Shown here: positions 35,401 to 43,473 of the stretch, in pieces
How positions within the stretch are numbered: position 1 is the first letter of the stretch
How the letters are laid out: each line of letters starts with the position of its first letter
From: Planctomycetaceae bacterium
Lineage (GTDB): Bacteria; Planctomycetota; Planctomycetia; Planctomycetales; Planctomycetaceae
Reading direction: 5' to 3'
DNA length: 64,000 bases
Assembly: GCA_021732845.1 (NCBI GenBank)
Contig: JAKFUF010000049.1
Span: 1 to 64,000 of the forward strand
The notes under the pieces: generated by a model
The model's database searches: none
What the model was told of the DNA's origin: nothing
The model's input: the letters and a program-made list of their open reading frames with translations, nothing else
Made by a program: the position numbers and the translations under genes

Positions 35401-35936
35401 CGCCACGACAACTGGCAGGTGCGATAGATTCCCATGCACAGTCCGGCGAGAAACAAGAGCGTCCCGCTCAGCCAGATCGCAGACACTGCCACAGGCACGC
35501 CCAGCCTCCAGAACGACGGTTGCTGCAGTGGAATTTGACGGTCTGGGTTGAAGGCTCGCACCAGCTCATCAATGTTGGACTTCTGAGCGGCCTTCGTCTT
35601 ACCACGCTCCGCGTCCGGGACATCCGTCATAAAGGCGGGTGACGCATTTTGGGGAAGCGCCTGGTTCGGCCCATTGGCGGCGAGTGCCTTTGGCGCAACT
35701 GGCTCAGGCAGCACCGAGACCTCTGGCAAAAGCGGCAGCCGCCAGGCAGGCAGGACCAGCGACAGCAGGGGCAAAAGCAGGAGTCCGAGCAGCGTCAGGC
35801 TCCACAGCCGGTGGAGGAGGGCCGCCGACGTGCGCTGCATGAGCCACGCCGCGAGGCAGGCCACGAACAGCAGCAGCGTGCCCTTGAGGGCAGCGTCCAG
35901 AATGATCCGGGACAGCAGATCGCACAAGGTCAGCAT
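32451..35936 (-). CDS. BlaR1-type M56 metallopeptidase with carboxypeptidase-regulatory-like domains
   Basis: A 1161-residue membrane sensor-protease. The N-terminal M56 domain has several membrane segments and the zinc motif HELAHVQRGD near residue 240, with ELACDDVVVHAG as the downstream Glu helix. A further membrane segment lies near 345-365. Four carboxypeptidase-regulatory-like beta-sandwich repeats follow, for example PLLVSQVVDADGGKPVAGAE and TRVRGRVVDAQGKGVPQVAV. A coiled coil (about 840-910) and a final beta-rich LolA-like domain end the protein. Its ATG overlaps the blaI stop codon. By analogy, ligand sensing triggers cleavage of the BlaI-type repressor. The outside domains are unlike penicillin-binding domains, so the signal is probably not a beta-lactam. 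Confidence 0.9.
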   Translation of the reverse strand: MLTLCDLLSRIILDAALKGTLLLFVACLAAWLMQRTSAALLHRLWSLTLLGLLLLPLLSLVLPAWRLPLLPEVSVLPEPVAPKALAANGPNQALPQNASPAFMTDVPDAERGKTKAAQKSNIDELVRAFNPDRQIPLQQPSFWRLGVPVAVSAIWLSGTLLFLAGLCMGIYRTCQLSWRSQRMAGWQPYADEQRQRLGLLRAVELREHAQPFVPLTSGIFRPVVLLPTQARDWSEPLQRAVLLHELAHVQRGDVIFQLLGRLACAFYWFHPLAWWALNRLRLERELACDDVVVHAGERASDYAAQLLEVARMCRQPAGVPLLAVAMAQGSNLEHRVRTMFDGSRSHAPLRSGLAAGSLFGALVLVAGLAVCQPVSRTSMAQAAQPAPGGTAPTRPVDERPAATDKPLLVSQVVDADGGKPVAGAEVELRYYDGNWQKRMSTVEPDGTLRPLVSRRLKTDAEGRYTLPLPLECQKQNCVLEQVVTHPDFVVERSFGYWDLDERLLNDPERLQANLGTKRIKRGHEVTGKILGPDGKPKAGVPVLVAEQYPEYLGRTPITVTDAAGRFKVRIPDRQHRLYFLPADAVGVARVVSRDYGEQKPLKLERGTRVRGRVVDAQGKGVPQVAVQGDGEDGVYGGKERPLLRVLTDAEGRYELPPVSLKNPVDVRLRDHGDLGAWKQRGIKLPTVYLPTFAQVKAGEPVPESLEINFAPVASVKLTAKVLNADGSPHTSANLEFYGSSPAEPHLRWRGYFQDVKDKPGVFELHVPKGLTDAAMDLSQDWLDRQGGFNLCSRAARLGEKGPRTEARYAIVNEDDDTLIVQVPRDEKNEDGQAAKTAPAEAVATKEPPKTQTEAEKLEAQKLSLKQIIQAQDALVAETKLANSELAKIVAELKKAEAKVQNFRVKSTANIKQRTGFDNEGPELSRSITTTFAVDDKGRIRSSEDGGRPGRIGTTDVFQQRELAVFDGKQTTVLRGQTKFDWAYIGPDKSRIPMEVDPRRYFMHYFSTLLSEELGSGRYKIVGREKLEDRELVRVEAEPVVRNGSGYRGQLLLDPEHDWIPVSRGAAIRFEGQETWHEYTLTETADFTRTGTDGPWLPGTGVYTSWNVSAEKAKLKQEPTISWQYHVTFQDWEISPKFTDSDFELQIPEGIFTQDERGKVAN

Positions 35937-36328
35937 TATTTCCCCTCCGCCCGCGCCTGTTGAATGAGAGCCGCCATCCGGTCCAGATCCGCCTGTTCCA
36001 ACTTTTCGGCTGAGACATCGAGAATGGCCGCCATGGCATCGGAGGCCGACCCGGCAAAAAACACATCCATCAGCTTGCGCAGCGCCGAACGGCTGGCCGC
36101 CTCGCGCGACTGCGTGGCCCGGTAGACATACCGCTTGCCATCCTGCCGGTGCTTGAGCAGCCCCTTCGCCTCCAGGTGCCGGATCATCGTCCGCACGGCC
36201 GAATAGCTCGGCGGGTCGGCAATCTGTGCCAGCACCTCGCCCACGGTTGCCTCCCCCTGCTGGTGGACGACATCCATGATCTGCCGCTCGCGGCGGGCCA
36301 GATCATTCATCGGCTGCCTCTTCGCCAT
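35936..36328 (-). CDS. BlaI/MecI/CopY family repressor 1
   Basis: A 130-residue winged-helix repressor: RRERQIMDVVHQQGEATVGE is helix 1-2 and SYSAVRTMIRHLEAKGLLKH the recognition region. The dimerisation part follows, with KRYVYRATQSREAASRSAL. Such dimers block a promoter until cleaved by the partner BlaR1 protease. The gene overlaps the M56 gene by one base (TAATG). A promoter with an overlapping dyad lies 60-100 bases upstream. Confidence 0.95.
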   Translation of the reverse strand: MAKRQPMNDLARRERQIMDVVHQQGEATVGEVLAQIADPPSYSAVRTMIRHLEAKGLLKHRQDGKRYVYRATQSREAASRSALRKLMDVFFAGSASDAMAAILDVSAEKLEQADLDRMAALIQQARAEGK

Positions 36329-36390
36329 GCTGCCCTCCGCGACTCCGGGTCAGTTCGCCGCGACCCCGCACAATGTGGCAGTGAATTGCC

Positions 36391-36426
36391 ATGTGCTAAT
36401 CTATTGCCACATGCGGGCGTTGTCAA
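36391..36426 (-). promoter_or_regulatory. Promoter and candidate operator of the first blaI-blaR1 pair
   Basis: Reading the minus strand, TTGACA (36426-36421) is an exact -35. After 17 bases comes TAGATT (36403-36398) as -10. An imperfect dyad, ATGTG-N12-CACAT (36391-36412), covers the -10, with 16 of 22 positions symmetric. A further TGTGGCA lies at 36374-36380. This is where a BlaI-type dimer would be expected to bind. Confidence 0.55.
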
Positions 36427-36537
36427 CCGGCTGTTCGGCACCAACCGGTTTTCAAGCTGGGCGGCAGCGATCCACCACGTGTCACCCGGCACGTCGGCGT
36501 GGTCGCCGCAAACCGACAGGCGGTGAAGCGCAAATGC

Positions 36538-37515
36538 TCACTTGGGCGGATTGACCCACGCTCGCAGTGGCTGGCCGGCGATGCCCGACAGCAGGTTGTC
36601 GGCCGCGATTTCTGCCATGCCATTGCGGCTTTGCACCGTGGCGCTGGCGATGTGGGGGGCGATCACGACGTTTGGAAGAGTCAGCAGCGGGTCGTCCATC
36701 AACAGTGGCTCGGGATCCGTGACATCCAGGCCGGCGGCAAAAATCTCCCCCGTCTTCAGGGCGTTGTACAGATCCGCCTGCACATGCAGCGGCCCGCGCG
36801 CACTGTTGATGAATACGGCGGTGTTCTTCATCGTCCTAAATGCCTGGGCGTTGAACATGCTCCGTGTCGTGTCGTTCAAATCGGTGTGGACGGACACGAA
36901 ATCCGCTTCCCGCAGCAGCGTTTCGAAATCAACCCGCTGTGCCGCAAACGCCTCTTCCGCCGCCGCATTCGCTGAGTGGTCCACATACAGGACGCGCATG
37001 TCCCAGCCACCGTGGCACTTTTTGGCCATCGCCATGCCGATCCGGCCCATCCCTACGATGCCCACCGTCTTGCCGCGCAGATCCAGGCCAATGAACCCCA
37101 TCGGCTCCCAAGTCTTCCACCGGCCATCCCGCACATACTTGTCACTGGGCACCACATGCCGCGCCGCGCTGATCAGCAACGCGAACGCCATGTCAGCCGT
37201 GGCTTCTGTCAGCACGCCGGGCGTGTTGCCCACCCGGACTCCGCGCCGCGTGGCTTCGGGCACGTCAATGTTGTTGAACCCCACTGCGTAATTGCTGACC
37301 ACTTTTAGCTGCGCCCCCGCCGCTTCCATGAATTCGGCGTCGACCTTCTCGGTCAACAGCGTCAGCACCCCCTCGCACCCGGCAATCTTTCGCAACAACA
37401 CGTCGCGGGCAGGCGGGAGCTGTTCGGGCCACACTTCGGCGTCACACTCGGCACAAATCCGGTCCAGTCCGGCGGCAGCAATCTGCCGCGTCACAAACAC
37501 TTTCGGCCGGGCCAT
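36538..37515 (-). CDS. D-2-hydroxyacid dehydrogenase (glyoxylate/hydroxypyruvate reductase-like)
   Basis: A 325-residue NAD(P)-dependent enzyme of the D-isomer 2-hydroxyacid dehydrogenase family. It is closest to glyoxylate/hydroxypyruvate reductase, which interconverts glyoxylate and glycolate or hydroxypyruvate and D-glycerate. The nucleotide motif is TVGIVGMGRIGMAMAKKC. The catalytic Arg, Glu and His lie in INSARGPLHV, DVTDPEPLL and VIAPHIASAT. ATG at 37515 has GGAGG nine bases upstream; the frame is open to 37740 but the extra part is not family-like. It stands alone between convergent repeats and regulators. Confidence 0.93.
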   Translation of the reverse strand: MARPKVFVTRQIAAAGLDRICAECDAEVWPEQLPPARDVLLRKIAGCEGVLTLLTEKVDAEFMEAAGAQLKVVSNYAVGFNNIDVPEATRRGVRVGNTPGVLTEATADMAFALLISAARHVVPSDKYVRDGRWKTWEPMGFIGLDLRGKTVGIVGMGRIGMAMAKKCHGGWDMRVLYVDHSANAAAEEAFAAQRVDFETLLREADFVSVHTDLNDTTRSMFNAQAFRTMKNTAVFINSARGPLHVQADLYNALKTGEIFAAGLDVTDPEPLLMDDPLLTLPNVVIAPHIASATVQSRNGMAEIAADNLLSGIAGQPLRAWVNPPK

Positions 37516-38008
37516 CGTGCAACCGCCTCCCGCTGGTCGTAATCTTCTTGATCCCGCCCACTCTGAGCGGATGAATGTCGATTTGTTGATGCGTCGACGC
37601 TGGGTGAGTGTACCGCTGAAAACCTTGGGTTGCCAACGTGTGCGAGCAAAGGCGTTCGGTGGTGTAATGTCGCATTTTTTGTACAAAAGGTTCACGGTAA
37701 ATTGACGTTGCTGGAGCATCAACGACAAGCCTTCGCTCAAAAACTATCGACATGGATCCCCATCTTCGTTTCCTTCGTTTCCTTCTGTTCAAAATTTGCA
37801 AAGCGGGTCCGAAGCGAGTGAGACGAAGCGCAACATGCAAGTCTGACTCCGCGGCAAACTCGACCCTGGGAAAAGCCTGACAGAAAAAAGCTGGCCAGCA
37901 CGACCGCCACGAGCCACAGATAGTTTTGTCATGTCCTATTTTTGTCAGGAGTTATTTCTGAGGATGGATGTTTCCGACGGAGACCGTCAACCAAACCAGT
38001 GTGACCAG
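37516..38008. other. Intergenic region with CTTCGTTTCC repeat
   Basis: Nearly 500 bases upstream of the dehydrogenase gene. CTTCGTTTCCTTCGTTTCC then TTCTGTTCA at 37764-37791 repeats the motif found at 17631-17660. No gene, hairpin terminator or other repeat was recognised in the remainder. Confidence 0.5.
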
Positions 38009-38665
38009 TCATTCCAATCCGGGGGCGGGCGGAAACTGTTGCCCAAGTACCTCCCGCAGGCGCAGGAGAACTCGTGATTTTGCCACGCGGACTGCTCCCG
38101 GGGTCATTTCAAGGTCGATGCCGACATCGCGGGCGGCGCGGCCTTCGACCACCATGCCCCAGAAGGCGAGCCACGTGCGGTCTTGAAACTCACCGCGGAT
38201 GGACTTGAGAGCCTCCTGTAGGTTTTCGGGCAAGGGACGCTGGTTGACGGATTCATCAATGGCCCGCAGGACTTCGGCGTTGGGGATCTGATTGAGGCGC
38301 TCGCCCGCCTCGGTGCCACCGGCGGCGTTCGGCTGGCGCACCTGCCGGCGACCATGGTCGCGAACTTTGTTCCGAGCAATTGTGAGCAGCCACCCCCGAA
38401 ATGTGTCGGAATGTGTCTCCTTCCGAAACCGGTCGAGGTGCGTGGCGACCGCCGTGAACACTTCCTGCAAAATGTCCGGGATGTCCTGTTCGGCCACACC
38501 CCAGCGGCGGCACCAAGTAGCGACGAGGGGCGCGTAGTCCCTGACCAGTCGCTCCCAGGCGGCGGGATCAGCGCTGCGCGCTGACGCCAGCAAGTTCCAT
38601 GATGTGGAGCCGGCGGGACCGGATCGGCCTGCTGAGTCGGCTGGGTGGGCACGGTCGACGGTCAT
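38009..38665 (-). CDS. ECF-type RNA polymerase sigma factor
   Basis: A 218-residue sigma-70-family protein of the extracytoplasmic-function type. Region 2 contains WERLVRDYAPLVATWCRRWG and DIPDILQEVFTAVATHLDRF, with FRGWLLTIARNKVRDHGRRQ as 2.3-2.4. Region 4 contains RTWLAFWGMVVEGRAARDVG and MTPGAVRVAKSRVLLRLREV. It directs polymerase to a specific promoter set. Its ATG overlaps the stop codon of the kinase gene (ATGA at 38662-38665), implying tight translational coupling. In many planctomycete pairs a sigma gene precedes a kinase; here the order is reversed. Confidence 0.94.
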   Translation of the reverse strand: MTVDRAHPADSAGRSGPAGSTSWNLLASARSADPAAWERLVRDYAPLVATWCRRWGVAEQDIPDILQEVFTAVATHLDRFRKETHSDTFRGWLLTIARNKVRDHGRRQVRQPNAAGGTEAGERLNQIPNAEVLRAIDESVNQRPLPENLQEALKSIRGEFQDRTWLAFWGMVVEGRAARDVGIDLEMTPGAVRVAKSRVLLRLREVLGQQFPPAPGLE

Positions 38666-40623
38666 TCGCCCACCGCCTTCTGCCGGCGCTGGGTGAGCAC
38701 GCTGATCACAACAGTGATCGCCAGCAGCAACAGCGAAATTGTGCCCATCAAAATGACCGCTCCCCGCAGCCCACTGCGCGTGTTGTCGATCTCCCGGTCC
38801 AGAGGCCGGACGATCTTGAGCACGCCCACCACCTCGCCAACCTTCCAGTCCTTCTTGGGACTTTGGCCGGCCGGATGGTTGTGACAGCCGATGCAGCTCT
38901 GCTCGATCAGCCGTGGCGTAAAATACAGCAGTTTGCGGCGGCCCTCCTGGGTGATGAACCGCGCGTATTCGACCGGGTCCTGAGCCACGCCGCTCCGCGG
39001 CTCCAGCAGCCGCAGGGCGTCACGCTCATGTTCATCCTGTGGCCCGCCATCGGCCCGGCCGGGCCAGGGATGGCTGCTGAAGACCCGCACCTGCATTCCC
39101 GGATTGCGGCGGCTGATCCTTTCGCCCAGGTCGATGGCGAATGTGGCGGGCAATGGCAGTGCTGGGTGAACGGTGCGGTACTTCTCGGTGATGCTGATCT
39201 TGCTCACCTGGGGATTGATGTCCTCGATTTCCTCACTATAAAACCGCCAGACTTCGTCCAGCATTTTGGTTTCCCGCCGGGCGCTCTCCAGGGCGGTCTG
39301 CTGCACAAACACTTCCGAGAGGCTGGAGAGATACCACAGCCCGCTGGCCGAACCGACGATCACCGCCGCCAGCACGCCGATCGCCAGCGGATAGCGCCGG
39401 CTCCACCGCAGTATCCGGCCCACTGGTCCCATCGGCCTGGCCAGAATCGGCTGCCCGTCGAGCCAGCGCTGCAAATCGTCCCGCAGGCTTCCGGCCGCTT
39501 GATACCGCTGCGTCGGTGCCTTGTTCATGGCCTTCAGACAAATCGTGTCGAGTTCCCGCGGTACCCGTCCCTGCAGGCTCCACGGCGGCCGTGGCTCATC
39601 TTCCAGCACCTGCAACAGCAGCAATCGACCCTGTCCCTGAAACGGGCGGACGCCGGTCAACATTTCGTACAGCACCACTCCCAAACTGTAAACATCGCTG
39701 CGGGCGTCGACCCGGTGCGAAGCCCCGCCCGCCTGTTCCGGCGACATGTAGGCCGGTGTCCCCATCACCCTGCCGTCAGAGGTCATGGTCAGGTCGCCGC
39801 TCTCCCGCTTGGCGAGCCCAAAGTCCATCAGGTGAACCTGGCCCTCACGGTCCAGCAGGATATTCGAGGGCTTGATGTCCCGATGAATCACCCCCTGTTC
39901 GTGGGCGTATTGCAAGGCGTTAGCGATCTCTCGCACGACGCGGGCCACTTCGCGCGGTGGCAGCGGGCCGGTCTTCAGGCGTTCTTCGAGCGTCGTGCCA
40001 TCGACATACTCGCAGACCAAAAACCAGACGCCGTCTTCGGTCTGACCCGTCTCGTAGAGGGCAATGATCGCCGGATGCTTGAGCTGCGCCGCACTGCGGG
40101 CCTCGCGCAGAAACCGCTCGATCTCGTCCTCGGTGGCGACGTTTCCCGCCCGCTGGACCTTCAGGGCCACGAGCCGCTGCAGACGCGGATCCCAAGCCTT
40201 GAAGACGTAGCCGAACGAACCGACGCCCAGTTCCGCCTGCAGCTCGAACCGGTCGAGCTTGACCGGCCCCGCCAACAGCCGCCGCGCCAGGTCGCGGCCC
40301 GCGTCGGCGGCGATCCGCGGCAGCCAGCCGGACTTGCCCAGCGTCGCCGCCACCAACGCCTGCAGTTCCGCCTGATCTGCGGAGGGACATTCGTCGTAGT
40401 CTCGCTCCGGCACACACGACATCGAGGACGAGATCTGCCGCAGTTGCTCCGTCAGTGGGTCCGCGGTCAGTGGGTCCCCGGCGGCGTCCATGGAATCCAA
40501 CTGCCCCATGCAGGCGGCGCAGGTTTCCACATGCGTGGCGACCGCCTGCCACTCCTCGCCAGCCATGCGGCCAACGGAGAACAACCGCAACGTCTGCAGT
40601 TCGGGACAGGATGTCTCAGGCAC
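38662..40623 (-). CDS. Ser/Thr kinase with anti-sigma-like zinc motif and extracytoplasmic DUF3365-like haem sensor
   Basis: 653 residues; GTG start with GAGGAGG six bases upstream. Residues 6-38 hold C-x24-H-x3-C-x2-C (HVETCAAC at 31-38), the zinc anti-sigma pattern. The Hanks-type kinase domain spans about 125-390: glycine loop GVGSFGYVFK, Lys155, HRDIKPSN 247-254, DFG 267-269 and APE-like SPEQ. A membrane segment at ~411-433 leads to an outside domain (434-615) of DUF3365/Tll0287-like type. That domain has a haem site CIGCH at 577-581 and is followed by a second membrane segment at 621-643. All kinase catalytic residues are present. It overlaps the ECF sigma gene, so a redox or ligand signal sensed by haem may control the sigma factor (inference). 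Confidence 0.92.
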   Translation of the reverse strand: MPETSCPELQTLRLFSVGRMAGEEWQAVATHVETCAACMGQLDSMDAAGDPLTADPLTEQLRQISSSMSCVPERDYDECPSADQAELQALVAATLGKSGWLPRIAADAGRDLARRLLAGPVKLDRFELQAELGVGSFGYVFKAWDPRLQRLVALKVQRAGNVATEDEIERFLREARSAAQLKHPAIIALYETGQTEDGVWFLVCEYVDGTTLEERLKTGPLPPREVARVVREIANALQYAHEQGVIHRDIKPSNILLDREGQVHLMDFGLAKRESGDLTMTSDGRVMGTPAYMSPEQAGGASHRVDARSDVYSLGVVLYEMLTGVRPFQGQGRLLLLQVLEDEPRPPWSLQGRVPRELDTICLKAMNKAPTQRYQAAGSLRDDLQRWLDGQPILARPMGPVGRILRWSRRYPLAIGVLAAVIVGSASGLWYLSSLSEVFVQQTALESARRETKMLDEVWRFYSEEIEDINPQVSKISITEKYRTVHPALPLPATFAIDLGERISRRNPGMQVRVFSSHPWPGRADGGPQDEHERDALRLLEPRSGVAQDPVEYARFITQEGRRKLLYFTPRLIEQSCIGCHNHPAGQSPKKDWKVGEVVGVLKIVRPLDREIDNTRSGLRGAVILMGTISLLLLAITVVISVLTQRRQKAVGE

Positions 40624-40713
40624 GCGGGCCTCCTCTGCGGACGCGGGCAGGGGATGGGCAGTTCCAGTGATGATTGCGAATAATCATCCGGCCTTTTGTC
40701 GACCTCCACCATT

Positions 40714-41226
40714 CTACAAGTCCGGCTCGTCCGCCACCTGCACCAGGGCCGCCAAAATGTCCAGCGTCGAGACGATGCCGCGGAGGCGCTGGTTGTCATC
40801 CAGCACGAGCACGCGGTGGCGGTGATGGTCGCACATGATGCGGGCCACTTCCAGCAGGGATGTCTCCTCCTGGACCACGGAGAGTTCCCGGGTCATGTAG
40901 TGCGACACCAGTTCCTCGGCGCTGCTCATCGCCGTGCGCGTGCCGAGCATCCGGCTCAACTCTTCCCACTCCGCCTGCAGCGTGGGGGAGGCTCCCCGTT
41001 CGGCAGCTTCCCGAAGGCGTGTCGTCTGCACGGGGATGATGTCCGCCAGTGACAACAAGCCCACCACGCGGCCCTCTGCCGCCACGACGGGCGCACCGGA
41101 AATCTGCTGTTCCAGAAACACGCTGGCGGCATGGGCGATCGTGTCATGCTCGTGCAGCACCAGCAGCCGCTCGGTCATCACATCCCGCGCTGTCAACGAG
41201 TCCAAGCGTCCTGGCAGTAGCCCCAT
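40714..41226 (-). CDS. CBS-domain pair protein
   Basis: A 170-residue cytosolic protein made of two CBS domains (about 12-65 and 105-165): ARDVMTERLLVLHEHDTIAH, SGAPVVAAEGRVVGLLSLAD, SHYMTRELSVVQEETSLLEV and VLVLDDNQRLRGIVSTLDIL. CBS pairs usually bind adenosine nucleotides and regulate partner proteins. No catalytic domain is attached. It lies 22 bases after the LON-domain gene and 90 bases before the haem-sensor kinase, on the same strand, so it may share their transcript. Confidence 0.9.
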   Translation of the reverse strand: MGLLPGRLDSLTARDVMTERLLVLHEHDTIAHAASVFLEQQISGAPVVAAEGRVVGLLSLADIIPVQTTRLREAAERGASPTLQAEWEELSRMLGTRTAMSSAEELVSHYMTRELSVVQEETSLLEVARIMCDHHRHRVLVLDDNQRLRGIVSTLDILAALVQVADEPDL

Positions 41227-41248
41227 CGAAACTCAACCCCTCCCCACT

Positions 41249-41947
41249 TCAGTTCAAGCTGAATTGCGCTTTCGACGCGGCCGATCCGGCAGGGACCCCG
41301 GCGGCCAGACAGGCCCGTTTGAGCTGCATCGCCATCAGCTCGCTGCGCTGGTCGACGTCGACCTCCTCCAGGATCTGCTGCTTGGTTTCGGCGTCGGTCC
41401 GCAGCAGTGCCGCCATGATATCGCACAAAATCCCCAGCGGAATCGCCGACTGCATGAGCGTGGCGACGAGCGACCGCACATCGGTTTGCTGAAACAGCCG
41501 GTGCAGCCCCAGCAGCAGTTCATGCCGCCGGGCATCGCGGTCGATCAGCCCGTCGCGCGGATAAAAGTCCTTGTAGAGTTCCAGCCGCCCGACACGGTAG
41601 GGCGTGTCTCCCGGAACCTCTTCGATCACCACTGCCCGAAACAGGCCCCGCAGGATGATGTTGTACCGGCCGTTGGGGAGCTTCTCTTCGGCGGCAATTT
41701 CACCCAGGCAGGTCATTTCGTGAATGGCGGGGCGGTCATCCGCTTCCATTTCCCCGTCGGGAAGCGGCAATGCCATGGCGATCAGCCGCTCCCCGCGCAA
41801 CGCATCCTCGGCCATCTGCCGGTAGCGTGGCTCAAACAGATGCAGCGGCAGCGACATCTGCGGGAAGAGAACGGTGTTGGGCAGCGGAAACAGCGGGGCG
41901 CACCCGGAAAACCGGGCGGGATCGAAAACCGTGGAGGGCGTCGTCAT
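41249..41947 (-). CDS. LON peptidase substrate-binding domain protein
   Basis: A 232-residue protein consisting of a Lon N-terminal (LAN/PUA-like) domain only: PLFPLPNTVLFPQMSLPLHL, FEPRYRQMAEDAL and GRYNIILRGLFRAVVIEE. No AAA or protease domain follows. Such stand-alone proteins are widespread; their role is unclear, with substrate recognition for proteolysis one suggestion. It is the first gene of a same-strand run with the CBS protein, kinase and sigma factor. Confidence 0.9.
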   Translation of the reverse strand: MTTPSTVFDPARFSGCAPLFPLPNTVLFPQMSLPLHLFEPRYRQMAEDALRGERLIAMALPLPDGEMEADDRPAIHEMTCLGEIAAEEKLPNGRYNIILRGLFRAVVIEEVPGDTPYRVGRLELYKDFYPRDGLIDRDARRHELLLGLHRLFQQTDVRSLVATLMQSAIPLGILCDIMAALLRTDAETKQQILEEVDVDQRSELMAMQLKRACLAAGVPAGSAASKAQFSLN

Positions 41948-42079
41948 GATGTGATTTCAAAGATGTGACTCTGAGTTGCGGCATTGATCACCAAGCCAAA
42001 TGACGGCAGCAAGCCATTTCGTTCCGACACCTTCCTCAACGGACGACCGGTTTGTCATTTGTCATCTGTCATTCCCATC

Positions 42080-42526
42080 CTACTCTTCCTCCGGTCCATG
42101 TTCTCCCAGTTCGATCGTCGACAAATCAATCAGCAACGAATCCTCATCGCGAACCTCCACCTTCGGAACCCGCTCGTCGCGGAGCACGATGTGGTCGGGA
42201 TAGGCCTCCGTGCTGTCGAGCAGTTCCTGGAAGCAAAACTGCATGTCCACAATCAGCTTGGCGACATCCAGCCCCTCGTAGGGGGACGGATAACCTTCCA
42301 GGTACTTGCGGGATGAGGTGTAAACCTTGCGGGCCCCGCCCAGGTTGCCGTTGCCGAAGTGCAGCAGCGACACCGCAGCCTGAATCAACCCCTGATAGAA
42401 TTTTCGCCGCTCGTCGAGGGTCTCGCCCCACAACTCCTCCAGCACCTCGTGGCTCTCAAAGAATTCCTCTTCGTTGAAAAGCCGCAAGCCTTGCAGATAC
42501 TGTGCGGGATAAGGCATGACGGACAT
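42080..42526 (-). CDS. DUF309 family protein
   Basis: A 148-residue cytosolic protein of the DUF309 family. The signature is GLRLFNEEEFFESHEVLEEL, W, then RRKFYQGLIQAAVSLLHFGN and GGARKVYTSSRKYLEG. It holds the conserved Glu, His, Glu and Gln of this helical, possibly metal-binding family. The C-terminus is acidic. The start could be ATG at 42526 or 42517; neither has a strong ribosome-binding site. The function of the family is unknown. A palindromic element lies right upstream (42542-42620). Confidence 0.9.
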   Translation of the reverse strand: MSVMPYPAQYLQGLRLFNEEEFFESHEVLEELWGETLDERRKFYQGLIQAAVSLLHFGNGNLGGARKVYTSSRKYLEGYPSPYEGLDVAKLIVDMQFCFQELLDSTEAYPDHIVLRDERVPKVEVRDEDSLLIDLSTIELGEHGPEEE

Positions 42527-42541
42527 TCACTCTAAAAAATT

Positions 42542-42620
42542 GCATGATTCCGGGACACCTGTCGCGGATCCGTTCGCTGCCGCTCACCCCAGATCCGCTG
42601 GCGGTGTCCCGGAATCATGC
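42542..42620. repeat. 79-bp palindromic element, copy B
   Basis: A perfect 18-bp inverted repeat, GCATGATTCCGGGACACC (42542-42559) and GGTGTCCCGGAATCATGC (42603-42620). Inner GCGGATC/GATCCGC extends the hairpin. It matches copy A at 27805-27880 along its whole length, so this is a dispersed small element. Confidence 0.9.
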
Positions 42621-42792
42621 TGTGTAAGTTGGCCATTTATCACGGCGCATTCGAGCTGTCTGTTCCAAAGATCATCAGCGGGGCAAAACCGTGGCTGTGA
42701 CTGGAATTCGCTTCAAGTCTTGGCCACGCTTCAATTATCCACCACTTCCCGTTCTGTGTCCATCAGCCACTGTCAACTCGCCGGAGATAGAC

Positions 42793-43473
<681 letters not shown>

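Noticed and set aside
32301-35642. A very long plus-strand open frame (1113 residues) opposite the first BlaR1-type gene
   Set aside because: Its protein is rich in His, Arg and Gln with no domain, and the minus-strand frame has clear M56 and BlaI-linked features. It is an antisense frame produced by high GC content.
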